DNA from: Reichenbachiella agariperforans
Lineage (GTDB): Bacteria > Bacteroidota > Bacteroidia > Cytophagales > Cyclobacteriaceae
Length of the DNA: 64,000 bases
Direction: 5' to 3'
Assembly: GCF_900142205.1 (NCBI RefSeq)
Contig: NZ_FRAA01000002.1
Coordinates: 308,282-372,281, forward strand
The notes under the pieces: generated by a model
What the model saw: the letters and a program-made list of their open reading frames with translations, nothing else
Told to the model about the DNA's origin: nothing
The model's database searches: none
Shown here: in pieces, positions 34,178 to 43,229 of the stretch
Numbering within the stretch: the first letter of the stretch is position 1
Layout: the number at the start of each line of letters is the position of its first letter
Made by a program: the position numbers and the translations under genes

Positions 34178-35444
34178 ATTTCCTCTTTATCAAACCATAC
34201 CCGAGAGTGAACAATAATTGGTGAGAACTCATCTTTCCAAAGTAACCGAGTCCCAGCTGATATTTTAGATCCATATGAATCTCTCGTTTTTTCGCGGTTT
34301 GGTACACTAAGCCTGATCCAAAAGCAATACCAGAATTAACCCCGACATTAGATGAACTCAGTTCATATCTACCCGTTGGGTAATAAAATACCTCCCCGTC
34401 ATAGGGACCTCCATCATGATAGTGAATAGTCTGATCGCGGTATCCATCTTGGTCAACTATAAAATCCATAAAGACACCTGCCGCTAGTATCGGTCTAAGT
34501 TTTTTGTTTGGAAAATGAAACCGCCATACCAACGAATTGCTAACCATCTGGTTATCGAAGACAATATAATTACGACGATCAATATCATAAATTTCGAGAT
34601 GTTCAACATTAAGACTAGAAGCAGTCCATCTCTGATAACTAATCTCATATTGAAAATATACTCTTTCATCTAAGTTAGGCAGATTGATCCTAACAAATAG
34701 ACCCGCTAGGCCGTAAGGGTTTGAAGAGTAGGTATTTCCGTTTAAGTAACGTGACGCGTCTCGATAGGCATTTTCACCACTCCTTAACCAAACCAGCTGC
34801 CCACCTATGAGCGGACCAAAATTGACTGTAGCTGCGGGTAATTTCTTCTCGTACACTATGCATGATTCGTCAGCACAGACCTCTGCATGGTATTGACTCC
34901 CTAGGTTAATTAAATTCTTGTGATTTAGAGGTTTAGAACCTGCCTTTCGCATCAACGTAGGGCTATCTCTAAAGGCGTATCTCAATAATCCAACATATTC
35001 CTTGCTCTCACTTTTGTAAGTATGATGATTTTCATAGGTTTCTACCTCCTCATTATTTAAAGGTCTCAATTCCCCATCACAATCAATCAAATAATGCCCA
35101 CCCTCTGAGTCAAAATAATAGTAGAAATCTACAATCCCGTCTATTAAATACTCTGTAAACACCATCTTCGAACCCTCTTTGGTTTCGAAACGCTGAGCAA
35201 CATAATATTTACTGTCTATAAAACGATAGGACTGGATCTCTTGGGGCGTATAGGTAATCTTATCTTCTGAGTCTAGCTCTGATTTAAAAAAGCATTTCTC
35301 AGAGTTTGTTTTGTTGCCTCGATAATCTATATATCCTGAAATAGTGTCTTGTTGGTGATTGATTATAAAACCTGCTCTAAAATCATTTTGTGAAACGGCA
35401 CTTAGACTAGACAGCAAACAAAATAACCCTAAGAAACGGCGCAT
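34176..35444 (-). CDS. Exported protein with probable C-terminal outer-membrane beta-barrel
   Basis: 422 residues from ATG 35444, where a clean signal peptide begins (RRFLGLFCLLSSLSAVSQ). The N-terminal region FRAGFIINHQQDTISGYIDYRG and IQSYRFIDSKYYVAQRFE resembles a domain widespread in Bacteroidota secreted proteins, with no known function. From about residue 215 amphipathic strands alternate (GLAGLFVRINLP, YFQYEISYQRW, SLVWRFHFPN), and the last strand ends LLFTLGYGLIKRK, consistent with a barrel. I do not recognise a named family. It stands next to, and possibly in the same unit as, the propeller sensor. Confidence 0.65.
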   Translation of the reverse strand: MRRFLGLFCLLSSLSAVSQNDFRAGFIINHQQDTISGYIDYRGNKTNSEKCFFKSELDSEDKITYTPQEIQSYRFIDSKYYVAQRFETKEGSKMVFTEYLIDGIVDFYYYFDSEGGHYLIDCDGELRPLNNEEVETYENHHTYKSESKEYVGLLRYAFRDSPTLMRKAGSKPLNHKNLINLGSQYHAEVCADESCIVYEKKLPAATVNFGPLIGGQLVWLRSGENAYRDASRYLNGNTYSSNPYGLAGLFVRINLPNLDERVYFQYEISYQRWTASSLNVEHLEIYDIDRRNYIVFDNQMVSNSLVWRFHFPNKKLRPILAAGVFMDFIVDQDGYRDQTIHYHDGGPYDGEVFYYPTGRYELSSSNVGVNSGIAFGSGLVYQTAKKREIHMDLKYQLGLGYFGKMSSHQLLFTLGYGLIKRK

Positions 35445-35491
35445 GATATAATAGTTGGTAAAAATAAGAGGCAATACTAATCAAAACTCAA

Positions 35492-38446
35492 CTACTCCTC
35501 TTTGAGGTGCGAGTCAATTTCACTTCCCATATCTCTGGTGATATCGTCCATTTCCTTTGATGCTTCGGCTACTTTTTCAATCCAAAATTCACGCTGGTCG
35601 AATTCTGATTCTTTTTTGATCAGACTCATAAGTCCCATAATCCGAGTCAATGGCCCTCGTACCCGATGTGCATTGTCAAAAGCAAACTTGGTCAGCTTGC
35701 TATTCTTATCTCTAATCTCTTGCGTACGTATCTCGACCAGCTCTTCTAGCTTTTCATTCATTTCATTGAGGGCGTCGTTGTATGCCTTTAACTCCTCAGC
35801 TTGATCAGTAATCGCTAAATTAAGGTCTTTCAACTCTTTATTTTTCTCGCTAAGCTGTGCTGTTCTCTCTTTCACCATTACCTTGAGCTGCTGCTCTCTG
35901 ATGGAAATCTTAAATATTCTCCATCTAATAAAAGCATAAATAATCAACCCCGCCAAAATCACTACTGCCGAAATGGCCCACCATGTCAACCACCACGGAG
36001 GTAAAATAATGATACGTATCGACGCTGGAGATTCTTGCCATACCCCATCGTTATTAGCGGCTTTTACTTTAAAAACATATTGACCGAAAGGCAAATGCGA
36101 GTAGGTTACTTCTTTCTGATTTCCTACATAATTCCAATCCGTGTCCAACCCCTCTAGCATAAATGCATAAGCATTATACTCTGGACTTGTATAGTTCAGC
36201 CCAATGTAGGACAGAGTAAAACGCCACTGCTCATTGTCAAAAGTAATTTCATCAACCGTACTAATGTGCTCCTGTATCAGCCCTGTAGAATCATTAGGCT
36301 CAACCACTTTGTTAAATAATTTTAGACCTGTAATATGTACCTGTGGTGGACATTCATTAAAAGGGATATTTTCTGAATCAAAATAATTCACCCCCTGAGT
36401 TCCTCCCAGATAAATCACCCCATCTTGACAGATATAAGCGGCATTTTTTGTAAATTCATCATTTTGTAAACCGTCTCTATAAGTGTAGCTAATAACACTA
36501 TCTGCCAACGGGTCGTACTGACTCAGCTTATTTACAGAGGCTATCCAAAATCTACCCCTTTTATCTTGTAATATGGAACGAATATCATGACTTGGCAGCT
36601 TACCTTTAATTACATTTTCAAAAAGCATCGTCTCCGGATCAACTTTTATGAGTCCTGATGAAGTAGCACAGTAAATGTTCTGATCATTGCCTTCATATAT
36701 TTGAGCTACCCAATCATTCGCTATATCTAATGGCCTACCAGTCTTGAATTGAAGTTGTTCAAACTTTCCACTCCCCTTGTTTTCATGTCTTAATATATAG
36801 AGTCCGCTAGTCGCTCCTCCTACCCAAATATTGCCCTGACTATCCTCAAAAAGAGCAAATGTCAAGTTGCTCTTTAGACTATTTGGATCTTTTCTATCAT
36901 GTAGATAGCTTTTCACTTGTCCAGTAGTTGGATCAATACGCTGTACTCCTTGACCAAAACTAGTCGCCCAGATCATCCCTTCTTTATCCTGAATTAGTTC
37001 GAAAACACTCTTTAGTGCGCCATTTTCTGGCTGAAAGAAAGAAACCTCTAATGTCTTTTCATCTATGATATTAATTCCCCCCTTCCAAGTTCCTACCCAA
37101 ACCTCTCCCTCTTCCACTTCCAGCATTGTAAGGACAGCATCCGAAGACAAGCTATGGTTTTTTCCTTCTTCCCACTTCAATACTTCAACGGTCTTATCTA
37201 TCGGATCAAAAATATTAACACCACCTCCATCTGTAGCAATCCACATACGCCCTTCGCTATCTTCGTGAAAATATCGAATAATATTGTTACTCAAATTAAC
37301 CTTCTGGGAATAGGTCTTTTGAAGGTGCTGGAATTTATACAATAGCGGGTCTACTATATCGACCCCTTCTAATGCCGTTCCTACCCATAGACGGTTTTGC
37401 TGATCTTGGTAAACACAGCGAATAGATATATTGGTAATAGAATTAGGACTACTATCGGGAATGTAGCTATGGAACCCATCTATCTGTGCATCGTATAGAT
37501 GTAACCCTCCATTATCATTACATACCCAAATCCTTTTCTCTTTGTCCAAGTATATCTGGGTAACAAAATTGTTTCTGAGCGAAAAGGGATCACCACGATC
37601 GTGATAATAATGATGGAGTACCACTGGCTTTTTTTTACTAATGTCAATAACAAATACTCCTTTTTCTAATGTGCCTACCCAGAGATTATTTTCATTCACA
37701 ATCTCTAATGAGACAATATCTTCTACTACATGCCCATTTTCATCTAGTAGGCCTATTTTACCCACCTCATCCGTTTCTAGATCTAGGTAGTTTAAGTACT
37801 TAGCACTGCTTCCAACCCAAAGTCTTTGGTGTTTATGATCAAGAGCCAGTGCACGTAGTTCTAAACTACTAAAAGCATAATTAAACAATGGAGCCTCATT
37901 CCCTGCTTCAAAATAGGGATAAAAACGATCTGATCGATAGTCATAGACTAACAATCCTTCGGTAAAAGAGGCTACCAACAAGCGCTCTCTCTCAGGATCT
38001 TCTACAAAATCTAGAATAATATTAGGGGATTGTAAATCTGGAAAATAACGCTGTTCTACTTCTATGGTCTCAATCCTATCCTGCGTTAGTACATAACGGG
38101 ACAGGCCATCCATAGATCCTACCCAGAGGGTCTTTCGGGAATCTTCCAACAAACACTTTATACGACTAGATTTGAGAGCACTCGAATCTCCGTTATGCAA
38201 GAAAAGACGATAATTTTGTCCATCATATCGATGTAGGCCATTATAGGTTCCTATCCACATGTAACCATCATGATCTTGACAAAACGCCGTAATCTTATTA
38301 TTATTCAACCCATCGATATGATGAAAATTCAACCGAGGTGCTTGTATAGACAGGGAATCCAATTTAGCCACAGCCATTTGCACCCCTAAAAACATTAGGA
38401 CGCATATGTTAAAAACTCGTCGAATGTACAGCTGCTGTAGATACAT
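35492..38446 (-). CDS. Reg_prop/Y_Y_Y propeller sensor with a histidine-kinase dimerisation-like end but no ATPase domain
   Basis: 984 residues. A signal or anchor segment (about 10-27) is followed by roughly 13 propeller repeats (WIGTYNGLHRYD, LWVGSMDGLSRY, MWIATDGGGVNIFD, VWVGTWKGGINIID and others, about 45-690), a Y_Y_Y domain (FEYNAYAFMLEGLDTDW-like, YSHLPFGQYVFKVKAANNDGVW, about 745-810), a transmembrane helix (WWAISAVVILAGLIIYAFI, about 825), a coiled coil, and FAFDNAHRVRGPLTRIMGLM with a candidate phospho-His near 927. The protein stops 57 residues later, so the HATPase domain and response-regulator modules of hybrid sensors are missing. Possibly partners with a separate kinase. The ATG lies against a leader hairpin. 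Confidence 0.85.
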   Translation of the reverse strand: MYLQQLYIRRVFNICVLMFLGVQMAVAKLDSLSIQAPRLNFHHIDGLNNNKITAFCQDHDGYMWIGTYNGLHRYDGQNYRLFLHNGDSSALKSSRIKCLLEDSRKTLWVGSMDGLSRYVLTQDRIETIEVEQRYFPDLQSPNIILDFVEDPERERLLVASFTEGLLVYDYRSDRFYPYFEAGNEAPLFNYAFSSLELRALALDHKHQRLWVGSSAKYLNYLDLETDEVGKIGLLDENGHVVEDIVSLEIVNENNLWVGTLEKGVFVIDISKKKPVVLHHYYHDRGDPFSLRNNFVTQIYLDKEKRIWVCNDNGGLHLYDAQIDGFHSYIPDSSPNSITNISIRCVYQDQQNRLWVGTALEGVDIVDPLLYKFQHLQKTYSQKVNLSNNIIRYFHEDSEGRMWIATDGGGVNIFDPIDKTVEVLKWEEGKNHSLSSDAVLTMLEVEEGEVWVGTWKGGINIIDEKTLEVSFFQPENGALKSVFELIQDKEGMIWATSFGQGVQRIDPTTGQVKSYLHDRKDPNSLKSNLTFALFEDSQGNIWVGGATSGLYILRHENKGSGKFEQLQFKTGRPLDIANDWVAQIYEGNDQNIYCATSSGLIKVDPETMLFENVIKGKLPSHDIRSILQDKRGRFWIASVNKLSQYDPLADSVISYTYRDGLQNDEFTKNAAYICQDGVIYLGGTQGVNYFDSENIPFNECPPQVHITGLKLFNKVVEPNDSTGLIQEHISTVDEITFDNEQWRFTLSYIGLNYTSPEYNAYAFMLEGLDTDWNYVGNQKEVTYSHLPFGQYVFKVKAANNDGVWQESPASIRIIILPPWWLTWWAISAVVILAGLIIYAFIRWRIFKISIREQQLKVMVKERTAQLSEKNKELKDLNLAITDQAEELKAYNDALNEMNEKLEELVEIRTQEIRDKNSKLTKFAFDNAHRVRGPLTRIMGLMSLIKKESEFDQREFWIEKVAEASKEMDDITRDMGSEIDSHLKEE

Positions 38447-38492
38447 AGGGCTTAAGTGTTTCCTAATTTAATTAAAAAGCACCTAAGCCCTA
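38446..38492 (-). promoter_or_regulatory. Leader hairpin directly before the propeller-sensor start codon
   Basis: A 13-base inverted repeat with one mismatch (38446-38458 with 38480-38492) and a 21-base AT-rich loop. Its 3' arm ends at the first base of the sensor ATG, and the purine-rich stretch AGGAAAC sits at the loop edge. It could be a read-through terminator after the aldehyde dehydrogenase gene or a translation control hairpin. Confidence 0.45.
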
Positions 38493-38513
38493 GAGTATTA
38501 GTGAAAATCGCTA

Positions 38514-40058
38514 TTAAAACTCAAATTTAATCCCTTGAGCTAATGGCAGATTGTTGGTATAATTAATCGTATTAGTTTGTCTACGCATATAGACTTTCCA
38601 GGCGTCTGAACCAGACTCTCGACCTCCTCCTGTTTCCTTTTCTCCTCCGAATGCACCACCTATTTCAGCACCTGAGGTTCCTATATTGACATTGGCAATC
38701 CCACAATCAGAACCTGCATAGGACAAAAATTGCTCGGACTCACGCATATCGCGTGTCATTATCGCCGACGAAAGCCCTTGTGGCACATCGTTTTGAATAG
38801 CAATCGCTTCATCTAGGTCTTTGTAGCGAATCAAATAAAGTATCGGCGCAAAGGTTTCATGCTGCACGATCTCATAATCATTTTTAACTTCAAAAATCGC
38901 AGGTTTCACATAGCATCCTGAAGCATAGTCGTCTCCTGTCAACACTTCTCCGTCCACTATCATTTTGGCTCCCTCAGCCTTTGCTTTTGCAATAGACTGC
39001 TCATACATATCGACCGCTAACGTATCGATCAAGGGACCGACATGGTTCTTCTCATCAAGTGGATTCCCAATTTTGAGTTGAGCATAGGCACTCTTCAGTT
39101 TGCTAGCTACCTCATCAAATATATCCTCATGAATGATCAATCTACGGGTCGAAGTACAACGCTGACCACAAGTGCCAACTGCTCCGAATACCGCCCCGAT
39201 GAGTGACATATCCAAGTCCGCATTTGGTGTAATAATGATGGCATTGTTACCACCCAACTCTAGCAATGCACGTCCAAGACGCTTGCCTACTGTCTCTCCC
39301 ACAGCTTTGCCCATTCGGGTAGAACCTGTTGCCGACACGAGTGGCACGTGACTATCGGCACTCAGCAACTGGCCAATCTGCGCATCACCAATCACGAGGT
39401 TGCTTACCCCTTCGGGTACGTCATTCTCAGCAAATACCTTTGCAGTAATTTTTTGGCACGCAATGGCCGTGAGTGGAGTCTTTTCACTTGGCTTCCATAT
39501 GGCCACATCACCACACACCCAAGCTAAAGCTGTGTTCCAAGCCCAAACAGCTACTGGGAAGTTAAATGCCGAAATGATCCCAACAATCCCTAACGGATGA
39601 TACTGCTCGTACATTCTATGACCTGGTCGCTCAGAGTGCATGGTTAATCCATAGAGCTGTCGAGAAAGACCCACCGCAAAATCGCAGATATCGATCATCT
39701 CCTGTACTTCTCCGAGTCCCTCTTGATAGGATTTTCCCATCTCGTAAGACACCAATTTGCCAAGTGCTTCTTTCTTTTCTCTCAAGGCATCACCTAGCTG
39801 GCGCACTACATCGCCCCTCTTAGGTGCTGGCACTTGTCGCCAAGCTTTAAAAGCCGTTTGAGCTGTCTCTCTGATTTGAAGATAGGTCTTCTCATCAGAA
39901 GCCTGAACTTTCCCTATCAGGAGACCGTCTGCTGGAGAATGAGATGATATTTCACTGCCAGTACTCTTGATCCAAGTGCTACCAGTACTGCTACCTAGTT
40001 CGGCAGGTGATAATCCGAGGCTATCGATGGCCTCTTTTATTCCGTATTGATTTGACAT
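38514..40058 (-). CDS. amaB: Aldehyde dehydrogenase, ALDH7 (aminoadipate-semialdehyde dehydrogenase-like)
   Basis: 514 residues, NAD-dependent. Similar to ALDH7A1 and bacterial piperideine-6-carboxylate dehydrogenase, which oxidise alpha-aminoadipate semialdehyde in lysine breakdown. Motifs: PLGIVGIISAFNFPVAVWAWN (about 153-173), IWKPSEKTPL, VSATGSTRMGKAVG (about 245), catalytic Glu in LLELGGNNAIIITP (about 268), catalytic Cys in GTCGQRCTSTRRLIIHE (about 300), and the ALDH7-type end FGGEKETGGGRESGSDAWKVYMRRQTNTINY. No lysine-degradation partner (lysine ketoglutarate reductase) is adjacent. Confidence 0.88.
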   Translation of the reverse strand: MSNQYGIKEAIDSLGLSPAELGSSTGSTWIKSTGSEISSHSPADGLLIGKVQASDEKTYLQIRETAQTAFKAWRQVPAPKRGDVVRQLGDALREKKEALGKLVSYEMGKSYQEGLGEVQEMIDICDFAVGLSRQLYGLTMHSERPGHRMYEQYHPLGIVGIISAFNFPVAVWAWNTALAWVCGDVAIWKPSEKTPLTAIACQKITAKVFAENDVPEGVSNLVIGDAQIGQLLSADSHVPLVSATGSTRMGKAVGETVGKRLGRALLELGGNNAIIITPNADLDMSLIGAVFGAVGTCGQRCTSTRRLIIHEDIFDEVASKLKSAYAQLKIGNPLDEKNHVGPLIDTLAVDMYEQSIAKAKAEGAKMIVDGEVLTGDDYASGCYVKPAIFEVKNDYEIVQHETFAPILYLIRYKDLDEAIAIQNDVPQGLSSAIMTRDMRESEQFLSYAGSDCGIANVNIGTSGAEIGGAFGGEKETGGGRESGSDAWKVYMRRQTNTINYTNNLPLAQGIKFEF

Positions 40059-40097
40059 AATTTGGGTTTTTATGTTTTAACAAATCTATCAAAACAT

Positions 40098-40931
40098 TTA
40101 GAATGGCAAGCTGTTTCCTGAGACATTCTCATGCGCAACGAGTCGACGTATATCCTCTGTATAGCAGGTGAAAATCCCCACTCCATTCTCTATATTTCCT
40201 TCCAGTGGTGCTGGATAGGTTACATTGTCTTTACTAGCATTTTTCGCATCCTGTAGGGACCTCTGGTAGAGAAAATTCTCGCGTGTCACTCGCATCAACG
40301 TTACCTGCACCTCATCCGCATAATCTAACGAATCTCCTGACAAAGAAGACTGCTTTAACACTCGCTCCGAATAATCATGAAAATCTAAATAGGCAACCTC
40401 ACTTTTTTTAATCTGAGCACCCGAATGATTTAGCACGTCATAATTCAAGTAATAGATGTAATAATTATCCTCAGAATCCTCCGAAGTGTAAAATGAAATG
40501 TTGACCTGGTTGTGAATCAAAAAAGCTGTATCGAGTAATATCTGTTCTGGAACCCGACTATACGCACGAATCGTATCCCTGGCCGGACTGATCACTAACA
40601 TACTAACTCCCGCTATATTCTCTGGCAGTCTGCGACCACTGCCATAGTTGTATATATACCCCGTCTCAGGCTCTACGAATAGACTCTGTCGCAACTCTAC
40701 CGTGTCTTGATCTATGATATAAACATCAAAATCTAGGGAATAATCCAAAATATACTCCTCGAAAATAGGGGAGACCTCTGTAGCCGTAAGGTTATACAGT
40801 TCATCAGGGCGCATATAACACTCCACAAAGTACTGGTCATGAGGTTCGATATAGGGCGTCTCTAATTCTCTATTGAAATCACAAGCCCAGCACATAAAAA
40901 CCAAAACTACCCAACCATGCCTACTAACCAT
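40098..40931 (-). CDS. DUF4249 family lipoprotein
   Basis: 277 residues. A short signal ends in FMCWACDF, a lipobox with Cys about 17. The mature protein begins RELETPYIEPHDQYFVECYM and includes DFDVYIIDQDTVEL, then a Y.Y...G.RLPEN segment and SVMLVISPARDTIRAYSRVPEQI-like strands, the DUF4249 arrangement found beside TonB-dependent receptors. Its start overlaps the end of the receptor by 8 bases, so they are coupled, and the pair probably acts together at the outer membrane. Substrate unknown. Confidence 0.8.
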   Translation of the reverse strand: MVSRHGWVVLVFMCWACDFNRELETPYIEPHDQYFVECYMRPDELYNLTATEVSPIFEEYILDYSLDFDVYIIDQDTVELRQSLFVEPETGYIYNYGSGRRLPENIAGVSMLVISPARDTIRAYSRVPEQILLDTAFLIHNQVNISFYTSEDSEDNYYIYYLNYDVLNHSGAQIKKSEVAYLDFHDYSERVLKQSSLSGDSLDYADEVQVTLMRVTRENFLYQRSLQDAKNASKDNVTYPAPLEGNIENGVGIFTCYTEDIRRLVAHENVSGNSLPF

Positions 40932-43161
40932 TTTTCCCTCCTTTCTCGTTCAGGTAAAAAGTAATGGAGAGATAAGGAACAAAAGGCAAAACCATTCTAC
41001 TCTTGGGGACGAAAGAAACCAAATAGGTGCTGGTTTGCTCCGCTTCTAGATAAATAAAATCGACATTTTTGTGATTGTAGGTGTTATAAGTACCTCCTGA
41101 AAATTTGATAGCGTGCTTGTTCTTAACAGGCCGCCTATAGCTAATTCCCAAATCAAGACGGTGACGCGCTGGTAAGCGGTAGTTATAGCGATCACCATAT
41201 ATCGGCACATAGTTAACCGTAGTCCCTGGATTGGTGATGTCCTTGGCCACCGCCACCCCTTCAGGAACAGTCACATAGATACCCGAAGTATAAGTCCAAA
41301 AAGCCGACATAAACCAATGTCGATTGAGCGCATAGGACAGACTGACGCCAGCACTAGAGGTAATATCAAAAGGTGGACTAAAAACATCTCCTTCATTGAT
41401 CTCATCAAACTGTCTTTTTGATTCCAAATAGGTATAATTCACACCAGCTGACAATTTTTGGTGCGTCCATACTAGCTCTGCTTCTACTCCATAGGCATGC
41501 CCTTGCCCTTCTACCATTTCTATGTACTCAAATTCCAAATTGGACCGGCTGCTCGCACTGAAATCCTTTATATAATCCAGCCTTTTAAAGAAGACAGATG
41601 AAGTAAGTTTTAACCCTTCCAGTAGTTCATACTTAGCACCTAAAGATACCGCATCACAGCGGGCAGACTGGTTGTTATCGCCTAAGGGTACAGGGATATC
41701 CATTGGACTTCTAATCGCGAAAAAAGGGAGTTTTTCCTCGTACTGTCGCGTACGTGCATAATCTACCCACAGCTCCAAATCATCTAAGAGATATTCAACC
41801 TTCACGCGAGGGGAAACATCATAAAAAGACCTGAGACCTTCATAATAAGTCATGTTAATCCCTCCGGTCAATACCCAGTTTAAATTTGGGAAGACGATCA
41901 AATCCCCGTACAGGCTCTGCATGCTATTATTCGAAATGCTTTCGTCCCGTTCGTTTTTCGACAGGCTATAATCATTCCGCTCATAGCTGTAGCCCATATG
42001 ATAAGCAAATGTTTGGGTCAGAGGCTGATCCCAACGTACGGAGACAGACTGATTGTTCGCCTCTGAAGAGATATATTGGTCATTTGAATCCTGTTCAAAT
42101 ACTGATTCGTTACCATTCACTCCTCCCAGTATTTTCAGCGAACCATTTCTCTTGAGTTTTCTATCCAAAGAAACTACAGCAGACTGTGCGTTCCATTGCA
42201 TATGCTGATTATCATTTTGGGTTAGTTCGAATGGCAACTCATCTCCTGAGACCAAACCAAAAGCTGACAGGGACCACTTATCACTAATACGGCCATGGTA
42301 ACTCAAAGAGTAATCTTGAAAACCATACTTGGGCAATGTACCCGTCTTGGACTTACGGTTGTACATTGTAGAGATTAGATGTAGATAGGTCTGTCTCGCA
42401 GAAAATTTAATCTGATTATTCCCACCCTTCCCGATAAGAATCGCAACCTTGGCCGATGAAGATATAATCCCCACAGAAAGCTCTGCCTCTACCTCCTCGA
42501 TCTCAATGGTCTCATTATTCATATCCACGTACCCTGACAACCTCCCATTGTACATGGAGGGAAAACCACTTTTATACACGGTCGATCTACTCAGTACATA
42601 AGGATCAAAAGCCGTGACCAAAGAGGTAATATGCGTAGGGTCCGCTATTCTCATGCCCTTCACCAAAAAGGCATTTTCTGTGGTGCTCCCTCCTCTCACC
42701 GAAATACCCGCATCAAAAGAATTGATACTAGCGATCCCTGGCAATGTCACGAGATACTTAATGACATCACTTTCTCCGAAGAGCACATTCATCCTGCTAA
42801 TCTCATGAAGGTCTACTCTATCCAAAGCTACCTTTGACTCATCGACGATGCTAACCTCCTCCAGTTGCCGTGATTTCAACTTTAACTCAACGACTATAGT
42901 CTCCTTCCTCTTCCTTGCAACAATGTATTTGCTCTCATAGTTAACGTGAGTAATAGTCAAAAGAGAATCGTTACTGATCGAAAGCACAAAAAAGCCATCA
43001 TCATCTGACACAGTAGATTGGGTATTGGTGGATATCAATACGTCAGGTATTGCTATCCCTTCATCATCAACCACTCGTCCATTTAGAATCGTCTGTCCCA
43101 TCATACTTTGAGATGAAAACAGTAACACAAAAGCAAAGAAGAAAAGGCTAAGCTTACTCAT
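40924..43161 (-). CDS. TonB-dependent outer-membrane receptor with carboxypeptidase-like N-terminal domain
   Basis: 745 residues. Signal peptide of about 22 residues (to SMMGQT), then a CarboxypepD_reg-like domain (NGRVVDDEGIAIPDVLISTNTQSTVSDDDGFF, about 27-60), plug domain (VIKYLVTLPGIASINSFDAGISVRGGSTTENAFLVKGM, about 133-170) and a C-terminal barrel ending LPFVPYLSITFYLNEKGGKNG. It is short for a TonB receptor and closest to the FecA-like subgroup paired with DUF4249 proteins. No TonB box was pinpointed. No SusD-type partner is present, so a polysaccharide-utilisation role is not indicated. Confidence 0.88.
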   Translation of the reverse strand: MSKLSLFFFAFVLLFSSQSMMGQTILNGRVVDDEGIAIPDVLISTNTQSTVSDDDGFFVLSISNDSLLTITHVNYESKYIVARKRKETIVVELKLKSRQLEEVSIVDESKVALDRVDLHEISRMNVLFGESDVIKYLVTLPGIASINSFDAGISVRGGSTTENAFLVKGMRIADPTHITSLVTAFDPYVLSRSTVYKSGFPSMYNGRLSGYVDMNNETIEIEEVEAELSVGIISSSAKVAILIGKGGNNQIKFSARQTYLHLISTMYNRKSKTGTLPKYGFQDYSLSYHGRISDKWSLSAFGLVSGDELPFELTQNDNQHMQWNAQSAVVSLDRKLKRNGSLKILGGVNGNESVFEQDSNDQYISSEANNQSVSVRWDQPLTQTFAYHMGYSYERNDYSLSKNERDESISNNSMQSLYGDLIVFPNLNWVLTGGINMTYYEGLRSFYDVSPRVKVEYLLDDLELWVDYARTRQYEEKLPFFAIRSPMDIPVPLGDNNQSARCDAVSLGAKYELLEGLKLTSSVFFKRLDYIKDFSASSRSNLEFEYIEMVEGQGHAYGVEAELVWTHQKLSAGVNYTYLESKRQFDEINEGDVFSPPFDITSSAGVSLSYALNRHWFMSAFWTYTSGIYVTVPEGVAVAKDITNPGTTVNYVPIYGDRYNYRLPARHRLDLGISYRRPVKNKHAIKFSGGTYNTYNHKNVDFIYLEAEQTSTYLVSFVPKSRMVLPFVPYLSITFYLNEKGGKNG

Positions 43162-43174
43162 GCTATAAAATTAA

Positions 43175-43202
43175 AAACCTCAACCAAAAAAGGCTGAGGT
43201 TT
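43175..43202 (-). terminator. Hairpin between the collagen-like lipoprotein gene and the receptor gene
   Basis: An 8-base-pair stem (43175-43182 with 43195-43202) and 12-base loop, followed on the minus strand by TTTAATTTT. It lies 13 bases before the receptor ATG, so it may end the upstream transcript or reduce read-through. Confidence 0.65.
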
Positions 43203-43229
43203 CCAAAGGTTAAATTAGGTACTAATATC

